DNA of 63,686 nucleotides from an uncultured Planctomycetota bacterium (GTDB lineage Bacteria; Planctomycetota; Phycisphaerae; UBA1845; UTPLA1), in assembly GCA_900696465.1 (NCBI GenBank), contig CAADGE010000041.1, positions 1-63,686 on the forward strand, read 5' to 3'. Position 1 is the stretch's first letter; each line of letters starts with the position of its first letter. This document shows, piece by piece, positions 36,232-47,237 of this stretch. Below the pieces are notes generated by a model that saw only the letters and a program-made list of their open reading frames with translations, ran no database searches and was not told where the DNA came from. The position numbers and the translations under genes were made by a program.

Positions 36232-36237
36232 TATAAT
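36232..36237 (+). promoter_or_regulatory. Candidate -10 element upstream of the DUF444 gene
   Basis: TATAAT at 36232-36237 is 34 bases before the DUF444 start. No clear -35 element lies 16-18 bases upstream of it, so this is weak. Confidence 0.35.
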
Positions 36238-36270
36238 GCGATAGAATGACCCAGAGCGGGGTTGGAATCG

Positions 36271-37371
<1,101 letters not shown>

Positions 37372-37384
37372 GCAAGGAGTCCAG

Positions 37385-38920
37385 ATGAGTCTGCCATCGC
37401 TTCGGCCCGATCTTGCTCGCTACGCACGCGAAATCGCGGACATCGCCCGCGCGGCGGGTCTCGACTTCTTCGAGACGCGCTTCGAAATGGTGGATTTCGA
37501 CACGATGCAGGAGATCGCGGCCTACGGCGGTTTTCCGCAGCGCTACCCGCACTGGCGATTCGGCATGGAGTACGAGAAGCTCCGCAAGCAGCACGTCTAC
37601 GGCCTGGGCAAGATTTACGAGATGGTGATCAACAACGATCCGTGCTACGCCTACCTGGTCAATGATAATTCGACCGTGGACCAGAAGCTGGTCATGGCCC
37701 ACGTCTATGCGCACTGCGACTTCTTCAAGAACAATTACTGGTTCAGCAAGACGAACCGCAAGATGATGGACGAGATGGCCAACCACGCCACGCGTATCCG
37801 CCGGCACATCGACCGCTACGGCTCGGACCGGGTGGAGCGGTTCATCGACACCTGCGTCTCGATCGACAACCTGATCGACCCGCACGCGCCGTTCATGCAG
37901 CGCACGCCGCCGCGCGAAGAGGAGCGGCGCGGCGTCTCGCCGGAGCGCGAGGTGGAGCAGGACATCGTACGCTACAAGAGCAAGCCGTACCTGGAATCGT
38001 GGATCAATCCGCCGGCGGAGACCAGCAAGCAGCGTGAGGCCCTGCTCGCCGAGCGCGAGCGGAAGAAGCACAAACTTCCGCCGCAGCCGATGCGCGATGT
38101 ACTGCAGTTCTTCATGGAGAACGCCCCGCTGGAGGACTGGGAGGCCGACATCCTGTCCATGATTCGCGAGGAGGCGTATTACTATGCGCCGCAGGGCCAG
38201 ACCAAGATCATGAACGAGGGATGGGCGACCTTCTGGCACAGCCGGCTGATGACCACCCGCATCCTTCAGGACGACGAGATCATCACTTACGCCGATCATC
38301 ACAGCGGCACGGTGCACATGCCGCCGGGCCAGCTCAATCCGTACAAGATCGGCGTGGAACTCTTCCGCGACATCGAGGATCGCTGGAACAAGGGCCGCTT
38401 CGGCAAGGAGTACGACGAGTGCAAGTCGATGGAGGAGAAGCGCAAGTGGGACAAGAAGCTCGGCCTGGGGATGGAGAAGGTCTTCGAGGTCCGTCGCATC
38501 TATAACGACGTGACGTTTATCGACGAGTTCCTCACTCCGGAGTTCGTCGATCGCTTCCGCATGTATCACTATCGGTTCGACCCCAGCACGCGGCGGATGG
38601 TCGTGGTCAACCGCGATTTTGACAAGATCAAGGCCCAGATGCTTTTCATGCTCACGAACCACGCCCAACCGTATCTGTACGTGCTGGACGGCAACTACGC
38701 CAACCGCGGTGAGCTGTACCTGGGGCACAAGCACCACGGCGTGGACCTGGACATCAAGTACGCCGTCGAGACGCTTAAGAACGTGCAACGTCTCTGGCGC
38801 CGACCGGTCCACCTCCAAGCCCTGATCAACGACGAGATGGTCCTCTTCTCCTACGACGGCGAGCAGTCACAGCAGCAGAAGCTCCACGGCGACATGCCGC
38901 CGCCGGCGCATGCGGTGTAG
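37385..38920 (+). CDS. spoVR: SpoVR family protein
   Basis: 511 residues, the usual length. Conserved segments include FFETRFEMVDFDTMQEIAAY, NDNSTVDQKLVMAHVYAHCD and the DEFLTPEFVDRF region. SpoVR is involved in Bacillus spore cortex and, as YcgB, in enterobacterial stress response. The start ATG has AAGGAG 6 bases before it. It follows DUF444 directly and they are most likely cotranscribed. Biochemical activity of the family is not established. Confidence 0.93.
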   Translation: MSLPSLRPDLARYAREIADIARAAGLDFFETRFEMVDFDTMQEIAAYGGFPQRYPHWRFGMEYEKLRKQHVYGLGKIYEMVINNDPCYAYLVNDNSTVDQKLVMAHVYAHCDFFKNNYWFSKTNRKMMDEMANHATRIRRHIDRYGSDRVERFIDTCVSIDNLIDPHAPFMQRTPPREEERRGVSPEREVEQDIVRYKSKPYLESWINPPAETSKQREALLAERERKKHKLPPQPMRDVLQFFMENAPLEDWEADILSMIREEAYYYAPQGQTKIMNEGWATFWHSRLMTTRILQDDEIITYADHHSGTVHMPPGQLNPYKIGVELFRDIEDRWNKGRFGKEYDECKSMEEKRKWDKKLGLGMEKVFEVRRIYNDVTFIDEFLTPEFVDRFRMYHYRFDPSTRRMVVVNRDFDKIKAQMLFMLTNHAQPYLYVLDGNYANRGELYLGHKHHGVDLDIKYAVETLKNVQRLWRRPVHLQALINDEMVLFSYDGEQSQQQKLHGDMPPPAHAV

Positions 38921-38996
38921 CTGTCCCGGACTGAATCAACCTTGACGGGTGAGACGCCCTAACCACCCTGGCCGCGATCACCGCGTGTAAAGATCT

Positions 38997-40289
38997 CTAA
39001 TACAGCGGGTTGATCACCATGCCTGTGGCCAGCTTGGGGAAGAAGTACGTCGACTTCTGCGGCATCAGCTCACCGGCCGTGCAGATGTCGCGCAGTTGCT
39101 GCATCGTCGTCGCCGGCATGAGGCAGGCGATTCCCGGCGACTGCTGGGCGTCGGACAGCGCATCGCCGAGCGTCTTGTGGTAGTGGATCGTCGGGGCCTT
39201 GCCCCGGCAGAGCTTCGGCGTGACGACTTCGTCGAGAATAAATCGGTGAAGGACACTGTAGGGCAGCTTTCGCCATGCGGGTTTGCGCTTGGGCTCCAGC
39301 GCAGCGAGCAGGTCGTCGGTCTTCGGGACGATGATCGCACAGGCGTCGGCAGCGCCGAAGTAAAAGCCCATTGCCCCCTCACCGGCGGTGCGCAAGGCGC
39401 CGGCGAGTTCTTCCGCATCCTTCGGCCGCTTCGCCGCTTTCCACTTGAAGTGTTCTGAGAGGGCTGATTCAAGCACATCGGGTGTCACCTGCGGCGCATC
39501 GACGATCGTGCGGAAATAGGGTTCGATCGTTGCGCCGGGGTCTTCCATTCCGCCGAGCACGGCGAGGACGAAGTTCACCGGGTCACCGGAGGTCGGCTCG
39601 CCCGTCTCATCTACCTGCATCTGGCGATACATAAGTGCCGTGCCGTAACGGTGGTGACCGTCGGCAATAAAGACGGGCTTGTCCGCCAGGCGCTTCCTGA
39701 CCTGCGTGATCACGCCGGTGTCCGTCACCACCCAGAGCAGATTCTGCACACCGTCGAGCATGGCCATCTGGTCCGGCTCACGGTCCTGTATGGCGGCGCT
39801 CAATATGCCGGCGACCTCATTGGTCGGATCGGGGTAGAGCCCGAAGATGGGGCTGATGTTGCACCGCGTGGCGATGGTCAGCTTGAGGCGATCTTCCTTG
39901 GGGCCGCCGAAGGTTTGTTCATGGGCGAAGACCTGCCCCCGGCCAAACTCCTCGAGCCGCAGGCGGCAGAAAAACTTCTTGCGAACCAGCGTCTTGCGAC
40001 CGAGCTTGTAGGTCTGGTGATAGACATAGAGCGCGGGCTGCTCGTCGCGGGCGATGGCGCGGATGTCGAGCCAACTCGTCAACTCGCCGGCGGCCCGCTG
40101 GTAGACGGCATCGGGCCCGGCTGTCTTGGGGGGGACGTGCGGCAGGTCAATGGCGACGATGTTGTGTTCATCCTTTCGGAGCAGCGCCGCCTTGTCGGCC
40201 TCATCGAGAATATCGTAGGGCGGGGCCACGAGGGCGCTGACGTCCTGCTCGGTATAGCGAATCGCCGTGAACGGTTCGATCTGTGCCAT
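38997..40289 (-). CDS. DUF1015 family protein
   Basis: 430 residues. The signature FIADGHHRYGTAL is clear, and the N-terminal SALVAPPYDIL segment matches the family. DUF1015 proteins are found in many phyla with an unknown or kinase-like role. It is convergent with spoVR, 76 bases apart, with no obvious terminator between. Upstream of its start lies a gap of 270 bases before the aldolase gene on the opposite strand. Confidence 0.87.
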   Translation of the reverse strand: MAQIEPFTAIRYTEQDVSALVAPPYDILDEADKAALLRKDEHNIVAIDLPHVPPKTAGPDAVYQRAAGELTSWLDIRAIARDEQPALYVYHQTYKLGRKTLVRKKFFCRLRLEEFGRGQVFAHEQTFGGPKEDRLKLTIATRCNISPIFGLYPDPTNEVAGILSAAIQDREPDQMAMLDGVQNLLWVVTDTGVITQVRKRLADKPVFIADGHHRYGTALMYRQMQVDETGEPTSGDPVNFVLAVLGGMEDPGATIEPYFRTIVDAPQVTPDVLESALSEHFKWKAAKRPKDAEELAGALRTAGEGAMGFYFGAADACAIIVPKTDDLLAALEPKRKPAWRKLPYSVLHRFILDEVVTPKLCRGKAPTIHYHKTLGDALSDAQQSPGIACLMPATTMQQLRDICTAGELMPQKSTYFFPKLATGMVINPLY

Positions 40290-40562
40290 GTCGTGCGTAC
40301 CTTGCTGCCGATACGGGCAACCTTGCCCGCAGGATAAGCATGATCGGCGCGAGTTGCCGGCCTGTCCAGCGCTGTCCGCGCTTTGCAGCAGGTGAGGGTC
40401 GATATTTCAGGACATAGCCGCGCGGGCTCACGAAATGCGCCACCGGCTTTTCGCTGATCGCGATCTGCTGTATTGTGGAGTGGTGACCGTCGGACGAAAC
40501 CAAGCCCGTCGTGCATAGAATGTGGGGGGCCGGACGTCGCAGGTCGGGACTCGCGTGAGTGC

Positions 40563-41285
40563 ATGAACAGCGAATGGAATCTCCGCCGCGAGTTGTGCGA
40601 CATCGCACGGCTCGTGTACGACAAGGGCCTGGTGGCCGGTACCGATGGCAATGTCTCGGTACGCATTACCGGTGACCGACTCCTCATTTCTCCCAGTGGG
40701 TCCTGTCTCGGCATGCTGGAGCCGGGCGACCTGGTCCTGATCGACTTCTCCGGTCGGGTGATCACCGGTCGTGGCAAGCCCTCAAGCGAGCGCTGGATGC
40801 ACATCAGCGCCTACAGCGAGCGGCCGGATGTTGCGGCGGTGATTCATGCGCATCCGCCGGCGACGGTGGCGTTCACGGTCGTGGGCGTGGAGATGGATCC
40901 ATGTGCGCTGCCGGAAGTGATTCTTGCGTTCGGACGCGTGCCGGTAACGGCGTATGCCACGCCGGCGACCACGGAAGGCGCGACCGTGGTCCGCGATCTG
41001 ATCAAGCGGCACGATGCGCTGGTGCTCGACCGGCATGGCTCGATCACGGTCGGGAAGGACCTGCGCGAGGCCTTCTTCAAACTGGAGAAGCTCGAACACG
41101 GAGCCCACACGATGCTGCTGGCCCATCAGCTCGGCCAGGCGCGGCGACTCCCGCCGGAAGAAATCGCCAAGCTCGGCGCTCTCCGGGAAGCGCTGGGCAT
41201 CGGTCGGGCCGACGATGTGGCCGCGGCCTGTCTGCCGCCGGGCACTCCTCTGCCGCACATCAAACCGACCGGCGAGCGCTACTAA
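40563..41285 (+). CDS. Class II aldolase / adducin family protein
   Basis: 240 residues. The family includes L-fuculose-phosphate aldolase and ribulose-5-phosphate 4-epimerase. Zinc ligands are the two His in AVIHAHPPAT and a third in VLDRHGSITVG; the catalytic Glu is in GKPSSERWMH. The N-terminal ELCDIARLVYDKGLVAGTDGN motif is standard. It probably acts on a sugar phosphate, but which one is unclear. The ATG at 40563 was chosen because the upstream frame is not conserved. It is divergent from the DUF1015 gene. Confidence 0.87.
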   Translation: MNSEWNLRRELCDIARLVYDKGLVAGTDGNVSVRITGDRLLISPSGSCLGMLEPGDLVLIDFSGRVITGRGKPSSERWMHISAYSERPDVAAVIHAHPPATVAFTVVGVEMDPCALPEVILAFGRVPVTAYATPATTEGATVVRDLIKRHDALVLDRHGSITVGKDLREAFFKLEKLEHGAHTMLLAHQLGQARRLPPEEIAKLGALREALGIGRADDVAAACLPPGTPLPHIKPTGERY

Positions 41286-41322
41286 TCGCGCATCGATGCT
41301 GTCACGCATGGGGAAAACTGCG

Positions 41323-43689
41323 CTAAGACTTTCCAAGCAGTCGCGCGAGATTGGCTTTTGCGGATTCGTAATCCGGTCGGATTTGAATCGCTCTCTCGAA
41401 GCAGGCCCGCGCTCCCGAGAAGTCACCGCGCTCGATCAGAAGGATTCCAAGCTGGTTGTGGACCTTATAGGCAGATGGATCGATCGAGACGGCGCGGCGA
41501 TAGGCAGTAATGGCTTCGTCCATTCGACCGACCTGTTCGCAGCACAAGCCAAGCTGGATGTGGAGGTCAGCCCGGTCGGGCGCCAGCCGCACGGCTTCCC
41601 GGTACTGCGCGGCTGCCTTGCTCAGGTCCTGAGTCACCAGGGCGATTTCTGCAAGCTGGATACGCAGCGTGAGATCATCGGGCAAAGCGGCAATGGCCTC
41701 TTCCAGTGGACGAACGGCTTCTGCATAGCGACGATCGCGCTGCAACAGTGCGGCCAGCGTGCGAGCGGCATTCGCCATGTCAATCTGACTTATCGACTCA
41801 TCTGCCAGAAGCTGCTCGGCCTCATTCGTTCGACTGCGGTATCGCAGGAGCGCCGCGAGCATGGCTCGTGATTCGCCATCCGTCGGAACCTGCTCGATCG
41901 CTTGCTTGAGGTAGATCATGGCATTGTCCACGGCTGCGAAGGTAAGAAAGGTACGTGCCATGCCCAAGGCGTAGCGCGGCCGGCCGACGGCGCCGATCCA
42001 CGTTCGCCAACCGGTCAGTCGCTCTTCGGGCTCCGGTGTGCGCGGTGTCCAAGGGGCACTGGGATCAATGCGATAACGGGCAATCAGATCGGCATGGGCC
42101 GGGATATCGCGAACATAGAGGAGGTGTCGGGCGTCGAGGTGTACCAGAACCCATTGAGGATCTTTCACGAGCTGTTCGAGTATCCAGCCAATGCTTTCGA
42201 GATCGACGAGTACGGCACTGACCCCCCACCGTTCGACGATCGATGACAGCGCTGGATGGCGGGTAAAGTATTCCTCGAAGAACGCATCACCGTAGACTTC
42301 GAGCCGGCCGTCCACGTAGACCTGATAGCGATCCGCCGCTCGCCAGATGAGATAGTTGCCGTCCACCATGGTGTGATAGACGCGTGGCTGGACGTTGTTC
42401 TCGAGCATGAAATCCACGCTGCGCTGCGGCAAAACCCAATCGACAATGCCGAGTCCGAAGCGGCGATTGTCGGACTGTCGGATCGTGATGCGGTCCGTGA
42501 CAGCCAGCCAGCTCGTGAAAAGCGAGGCCAGGGCAACGAGCGCCAATCCCAGCCGAGCAGCGATTTTCGGCTGCAAGGCAATGGAACCCTGCTGCATCGC
42601 GTGATCGCGATTCGACAACCGCCGGTATTCATCGAGATTCAACAGGGTGGTCATGGTGGCGGCGATGGCGAAGAGCGAGAGATTCCGGACGGAACCTACG
42701 GCGAGATACGTCATGGCCAGAAACACGAGAAGCCGCGCGGGATGAAAATGACGACGGTTGAAGATGAAGGAGATCGCTCCGATGGCCACCAGCCCCGCGC
42801 CGGCCCACAAGTTAAACCCCCAAGACGCCGGTGAAACGGAGAGCGGGCTGATGAACTCCGTGATGTGCTGTGCGAGAATATGCTCTTTCTGAATCTGCCC
42901 GAGCAGCTTGAAGGGGAACATCACGCCGCGATGTCCGTAGGGATTGAGCCAGCAGGCCACGGTCACCAGCAGGGTGACGATCCAGAATCGCCGGCTGTGA
43001 TCTGTGGGGATGCGGGCCGATGAAATCGCGGCGGCCGTCTCGGGCTCGGCGATATCGGCGGGGATCGCGCGAGACTTTGCCAGAAGCCCGGTAAACAGAT
43101 AGAGCCAGCAGAAGATTGGGCCGAGGATGAAGACGGTGTGTGTGTTGACCCAGAGCACTTGAAGCAGCGGCAGCAGCCAGATGGTGCGCCGCGCATTGCC
43201 GCGCGCAGCCGACTCCAGCAGAAACAAATAGATTGGGATGAACAGGAAACTGACCAGCTCGGGACGGACAACAAAACGGCCGCTGGCGGCACAGATGCCG
43301 AGTACGAACGTCAACACGACAGGCAATGAAGAGAGGGTTCGTCGTGCCGCGGCGGCAACGATCAGGTAAGCGGCGGCGAGTATCAGTACTTGGCAGAGAA
43401 TGAGTAGATTCGGCCCACCGACTTGCCAACCGTAATAGGCCAGCACGCAGTAGAGCCAGCGGAGTTCGATCCACTCCGCATCGGCTGCCGTGTAGGAAAA
43501 GACGTCCCGATCCGGCAGCCGACCGTTCTCGGTGATCCATCGACCGACCCCGAGCTGCCACCAGATGTCCTGTCCCCAGATGGCCTGTATGGAGAGCGAT
43601 AGGAAGAGCAGGGCGACGGCGATTAAGGCGAACCAGCCTAGTCGTGAGGAGTGAGGTCTGGTGATCGGACTTTGTTCCTTGCGTACCAT
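41323..43689 (-). CDS. GT-C-like membrane protein with C-terminal TPR repeats
   Basis: 788 residues. About ten to twelve membrane segments occupy the first 400 residues. The first outer loop has the recurrent motif QDIWWQLGVGRWI followed by PDRDVFSYTA. The C-terminal third contains TPR repeats (about 600-785, for example AAQYREAVRLAPDRADLHIQ). It is a candidate glycosyltransferase or O-antigen-type membrane enzyme, similar in layout to the tandem pair at 13-17 kb though with different loop motifs. The stop lies 37 bases from the convergent aldolase stop. Its exact function is unknown. Confidence 0.78.
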   Translation of the reverse strand: MVRKEQSPITRPHSSRLGWFALIAVALLFLSLSIQAIWGQDIWWQLGVGRWITENGRLPDRDVFSYTAADAEWIELRWLYCVLAYYGWQVGGPNLLILCQVLILAAAYLIVAAAARRTLSSLPVVLTFVLGICAASGRFVVRPELVSFLFIPIYLFLLESAARGNARRTIWLLPLLQVLWVNTHTVFILGPIFCWLYLFTGLLAKSRAIPADIAEPETAAAISSARIPTDHSRRFWIVTLLVTVACWLNPYGHRGVMFPFKLLGQIQKEHILAQHITEFISPLSVSPASWGFNLWAGAGLVAIGAISFIFNRRHFHPARLLVFLAMTYLAVGSVRNLSLFAIAATMTTLLNLDEYRRLSNRDHAMQQGSIALQPKIAARLGLALVALASLFTSWLAVTDRITIRQSDNRRFGLGIVDWVLPQRSVDFMLENNVQPRVYHTMVDGNYLIWRAADRYQVYVDGRLEVYGDAFFEEYFTRHPALSSIVERWGVSAVLVDLESIGWILEQLVKDPQWVLVHLDARHLLYVRDIPAHADLIARYRIDPSAPWTPRTPEPEERLTGWRTWIGAVGRPRYALGMARTFLTFAAVDNAMIYLKQAIEQVPTDGESRAMLAALLRYRSRTNEAEQLLADESISQIDMANAARTLAALLQRDRRYAEAVRPLEEAIAALPDDLTLRIQLAEIALVTQDLSKAAAQYREAVRLAPDRADLHIQLGLCCEQVGRMDEAITAYRRAVSIDPSAYKVHNQLGILLIERGDFSGARACFERAIQIRPDYESAKANLARLLGKS

Positions 43690-43719
43690 TTTGCGAAGTG
43701 TAACCGAGATGCGGAACGG

Positions 43720-45132
43720 TTACTCGGCGCAGATCGGCGGCCTTCTTGCATGGAAGTCGGTGGCCTGCTGATAGGCGTGGGCGGCCTGTAACAGACGTGC
43801 TTCGGCAAAATGCGGTGCCATCAGTTGCAGGCCAACGGGCAGACCGGCATCGGTGAAGCCGCAGGGGATGCTGATCGCGGGGATGCCGGCGAGATTTGCG
43901 GCGCAGTTGTAGATATCGGCAAGGTACATCTCCAGCGGGTTGTCGGACTTCTCGCCGAGCTTGAAGGCCGGTGTCGGCGTCGTGGGCGAGAGAATCACGT
44001 CGCACTTCTTGAAGGCCTCCAGAAAATCGTTCTTGATGAGCGTCCGCACCTTGAGGGCCTTGAGGTAATAGGCGTCGTAGTAGCCGCTCGACAGGGCGTA
44101 GGTTCCGAGCATGATCCGCCGCTTGACTTCCGATCCGAAGCCCTCGTCGCGAGTGGCGCTGTACATGTCGATGTAGTCGGCCGGTTCGGCGGTACGATGG
44201 CCATAACGCACGCCGTCGAAGCGTGCCAGGTTACTCGACGCCTCGGCGGTGCAGATGAGGTAGTAGCAGGCGATCGTGTACGCACTGTGCGGCAGGGAGA
44301 TTTCAAAGACTTCAGCCCCGAGCTTGCGATACATCTCCATCGCCGCCTCCACCACACGGCGCGTCTCGGGGTGGAGCCCTTCGCCGAAATACTCCTTGGC
44401 ATAACCAATCCGCAGCTTGCCTGTCGGCTCATCAAGCATCGCCTCGTAATCCGGCACCGGTTCATCGACGCTGGTGGAATCGCGCGGGTCGCGACCCGCG
44501 ATAATGCGAAGCAATCGTGCCACACCTCTGGCATCAACCGCGACCGGGCCGATCTGATCGAGACTGCTGGCGAAGGCGACGAGACCGAACCTCGAGACGC
44601 GGCCGTAGGTCGGCTTGAGTCCGGTCACGCCGCAGAAGCTGGCGGGCTGGCGAATCGAACCGCCGGTCTCGCTTCCGAGGGCATACGGGACGAGTCGCGC
44701 GGCGACGGCGACGATCGAGCCGCCGGACGAGCCGCCGGGCACGCGCTCGGGGTCCCAAGGATTTCGCGTCGAGAAGAAAGCGGAGTTCTCCGTGCTGCTT
44801 CCCATGGCGAATTCGTCGAGGTTGGTCTTGGCGACGATGACAGCGCCGGCGTCGCGAAGCCGCTCGATGACATGGGCGTCGTAGGGCGACTTGAAGTTCG
44901 CCAGGATCTTCGAACCGCAGGTGGTCAGGCCGTCGGTGGTGCAGATGTTGTCTTTGACGGCGACCGGAGCGCCGAAGAGCGGTGAAGCTGGTGTCGGAGG
45001 TGCAGTGTCAAGCAAGCGCGCCCTCTGTGTAGCCGATTCGTCGAGTGTGTGGATGACGCACTTGAGCATCGCGTCGTGCTCGCGGATGCGCCGTAGGGCG
45101 AGGGAAACCCGTTCGACAGCCGTGGCGCTCAT
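43720..45132 (-). CDS. gatA: Asp/Glu-tRNA amidotransferase subunit A
   Basis: 470 residues. GatA hydrolyses glutamine and delivers ammonia for the conversion of Glu-tRNA(Gln) and Asp-tRNA(Asn). The amidase signature is complete: catalytic Lys in PVAVKDNIC, the cis-Ser in VPGGSSGGS and nucleophile Ser in [10 protein letters not shown]. It overlaps gatC by 4 bases (ATGA) and is translationally coupled to it. gatB is not in the window. It lies downstream of gatC and is followed 30 bases later by the start of the GT-C/TPR gene on the same strand. Confidence 0.96.
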   Translation of the reverse strand: MSATAVERVSLALRRIREHDAMLKCVIHTLDESATQRARLLDTAPPTPASPLFGAPVAVKDNICTTDGLTTCGSKILANFKSPYDAHVIERLRDAGAVIVAKTNLDEFAMGSSTENSAFFSTRNPWDPERVPGGSSGGSIVAVAARLVPYALGSETGGSIRQPASFCGVTGLKPTYGRVSRFGLVAFASSLDQIGPVAVDARGVARLLRIIAGRDPRDSTSVDEPVPDYEAMLDEPTGKLRIGYAKEYFGEGLHPETRRVVEAAMEMYRKLGAEVFEISLPHSAYTIACYYLICTAEASSNLARFDGVRYGHRTAEPADYIDMYSATRDEGFGSEVKRRIMLGTYALSSGYYDAYYLKALKVRTLIKNDFLEAFKKCDVILSPTTPTPAFKLGEKSDNPLEMYLADIYNCAANLAGIPAISIPCGFTDAGLPVGLQLMAPHFAEARLLQAAHAYQQATDFHARRPPICAE

Positions 45133-45434
45133 GCCGTCTCCTGTTCGAGCACCTTGGGAACCTTGAAGAACGGTGCATCCTTCGCAGGGGCGTTCGCAAG
45201 TGCCTGATCGGGTGTAAGGGAGGTGCCCGGCACGTCGTCGCGGAAGACGTTGCAGACGGCGATGGCATGCGCCGTCGGTTCGACGCCGTCGGTGTTCACT
45301 TCGCCAAGCTTTTCGACGTATTCAAGGATGCTGCTGAGCTGCTCGCGGAAGCTTGAGACTTCTTCATCCGTCAGCTTGAGCCGCGCGAGATGGGCGATGT
45401 GGCGTACCTGGGCTTCGTCGATCTTCGACGGCAT
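45129..45434 (-). CDS. gatC: Asp/Glu-tRNA amidotransferase subunit C
   Basis: 101 residues, normal for GatC, which stabilises the GatA-GatB complex. Conserved features include the helical [11 protein letters not shown] segment, the [12 protein letters not shown] helix and GVEPTAHAI at its centre. It starts 37 bases downstream of rpmB and overlaps gatA, consistent with an rpmB-gatC-gatA operon. Confidence 0.95.
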   Translation of the reverse strand: MPSKIDEAQVRHIAHLARLKLTDEEVSSFREQLSSILEYVEKLGEVNTDGVEPTAHAIAVCNVFRDDVPGTSLTPDQALANAPAKDAPFFKVPKVLEQETA

Positions 45435-45471
45435 CCGGGGCGTCCCCCGATCAAGACAGGATCAACGCGGG

Positions 45472-45741
45472 TCACGCCTGCGCGGCGGCCTGTTCGGGCT
45501 TCCAGTTGCGCTTCATCGGCTTGACGACCAGACCCATGCGAATCGCCTTCGTCGAGACCTTGATGCGGCAGACGCGGCCGTCGATCACCGCGCGGACGCG
45601 CTGGATGTTCGGCTTGAACTTCCGCTTAGTCTTGCCGGTCACCTTCGTACCCACGCCGCCGAGGTACTTGGCCTTGCCGCGATGGGTATACTGGCGACCG
45701 CTCGTGGTTCGCTTACCGGTAAAGTGACAAACACGTGGCAT
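45472..45741 (-). CDS. rpmB: 50S ribosomal protein L28
   Basis: 89 residues. Hallmarks: MPRVCHFTGKRTTSGRQYTH, then HRGKAKYLGGVGTK. The N-terminal MPRVC fixes the start; the frame is open 24 bases further upstream. It has one zinc-type cysteine (Cys5) rather than a full four-Cys set, a common variant. Leads the operon with gatC and gatA. A weak promoter candidate lies on the minus strand (TTGCCT and TAAACT, 16 bases apart) near 45800. Confidence 0.95.
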   Translation of the reverse strand: MPRVCHFTGKRTTSGRQYTHRGKAKYLGGVGTKVTGKTKRKFKPNIQRVRAVIDGRVCRIKVSTKAIRMGLVVKPMKRNWKPEQAAAQA

Positions 45742-45957
45742 GATGCACCTGATTCCGAACTGCATTCAGTCGTTGCTATGGTCAAACTGGAAACTCTCTA
45801 GTTTAGAGTGTTTCACAAGGAAGGCAAGTCGAGCGGTGCTGCTGCAACCACCCCAACTGGACATGCTCGTAACTTATTCTATAAAAAACACTTACAATAT
45901 CGCACGGGCCGACGGCAATGTTACGCCCTGTACCGGCGTTTGGCAGGATGAGGTCCG

Positions 45958-46617
45958 ATGGACGGCGACACGCTCGAGAAGGCGATCCTCGGTGCCCGAA
46001 ACGGGGATGCGGACTGCCTGGATCGGCTGGTCGAACACTATTCGGGCCGGCTGTACGGCTTCCTTTACCGGATGACCGGATCTCGGGATGACGCCGAGGA
46101 CCTGATGCAGGAAGTCTTCGTTCGCCTGGTGCGGATGATCGGGGTTTACGAGCATGACGGCCGCTTTGAGGCGTGGCTCTTTCGTATTGCGGCCAACCTT
46201 GTCAGGGATCGCCTGCGAAGAAGCCGGCGCGGGCCGCGATTCGTTGCGGCAGGTGACACGGTTTCCGGCGAGCCGGGAGAAAACGGCGATGACTTCGGCG
46301 GCGTCGAGCTTCCGGTTGACGCGCGGCTGGTTCACGCCGAGGAGATGGATGCCTTGGGCGCCGCACTGGCAAGGTTGCCGGACGCAGAACGTGAAGTCGT
46401 GATGCTCAGGCATTTTTCACAGATGTCGTTTCGGGAGATCGCGGAGGCGACAGGCGTACCACTGGGAACGGCATTGGCCCGAGGGCATCGCGGCCTGAAT
46501 CGGCTGCGTGAGTTGATGGCGGGCGAAGAGGCGTCGCCGAATGACGCGAAAACGCATCGAAGATCAGCAGCTATGCAGCATACGGCATACGGCGGATCGA
46601 TGACGACGGATGGATGA
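45958..46617 (+). CDS. ECF RNA polymerase sigma factor
   Basis: 219 residues. Region 2 includes SRDDAEDLMQEVFVRLVRM, and region 4 includes the helix-turn-helix SFREIAEATGVPLGTAL, preceded by ARLPDAEREVVMLRHF. Distinct from the sigma at 4417. Its stop overlaps the next gene by 4 bases (ATGA), typical of a sigma with its own anti-sigma. The C-terminal tail of about 30 residues (after GEEASPND) is not conserved. It is divergent from rpmB. Confidence 0.93.
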   Translation: MDGDTLEKAILGARNGDADCLDRLVEHYSGRLYGFLYRMTGSRDDAEDLMQEVFVRLVRMIGVYEHDGRFEAWLFRIAANLVRDRLRRSRRGPRFVAAGDTVSGEPGENGDDFGGVELPVDARLVHAEEMDALGAALARLPDAEREVVMLRHFSQMSFREIAEATGVPLGTALARGHRGLNRLRELMAGEEASPNDAKTHRRSAAMQHTAYGGSMTTDG

Positions 46618-47117
46618 CCACGATGAACAAGAGCGATCGAAACATGCACGAAGAAATCGACCAGATGGAGCGTTGGCTGTCCGGGTATCCGACGCCCGCG
46701 CCATCGAGGGAGTGCGTACAACGAGCCCGAATCGCCGCCAGGCAAACGCTCCATGAGCAACACGCGGTCGGCGCCCCCAGTCGATGGCACATCTGGCACG
46801 GGTCGCTCGTCGCCGCGGCGGCGATCTTCCTGGCGATCGGCATCGGCTGGTATTCACGAACGATCGAGGAACCATCGGGCTGGGCGATGGCCGATCGTGA
46901 TCTGCCGTGGGCCCTGCCGGAGCGCTCTGAGGAAATCACGCTTCGGCTGGCTTCGCTCGACGAAGACCTGCGGGAAGTCGAAGACTGGTTCTCGGATGTA
47001 TCGACCAGTGCCAGCGGCGCTGCCATGTACGAGTTGATGGAGGAAGCGCTCTCAGCGCCCGATGAACAGCCCCAGTCGCGGGGACGTGATGCCGTACTAA
47101 CGCAGGAGCTTTCCTGA
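46614..47117 (+). CDS. Putative membrane anti-sigma factor
   Basis: 167 residues. One membrane helix (about 62-78, SLVAAAAIFLAIGIGWY) separates an N-terminal cytoplasmic part of about 60 residues from an acidic C-terminus. No zinc-finger is visible, unlike the factor at 5025, so the call rests on position and topology: it is translationally coupled to a sigma gene and followed by a secreted protein. An alternative start lies at 46623. The external part is short, so the sensing may depend on the next gene product. Confidence 0.65.
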   Translation: MTTMNKSDRNMHEEIDQMERWLSGYPTPAPSRECVQRARIAARQTLHEQHAVGAPSRWHIWHGSLVAAAAIFLAIGIGWYSRTIEEPSGWAMADRDLPWALPERSEEITLRLASLDEDLREVEDWFSDVSTSASGAAMYELMEEALSAPDEQPQSRGRDAVLTQELS

Positions 47118-47237
47118 AGGTGAGTTTTTGAGAACGATCGTCGAGCTGCGCAGACGACAATCGGTGATGAATGTAATGATCCGTCCCGCTGCAGAACACT
47201 GACGTCCGTGGCGAGACCTAACGCAAGGAAGTGACGC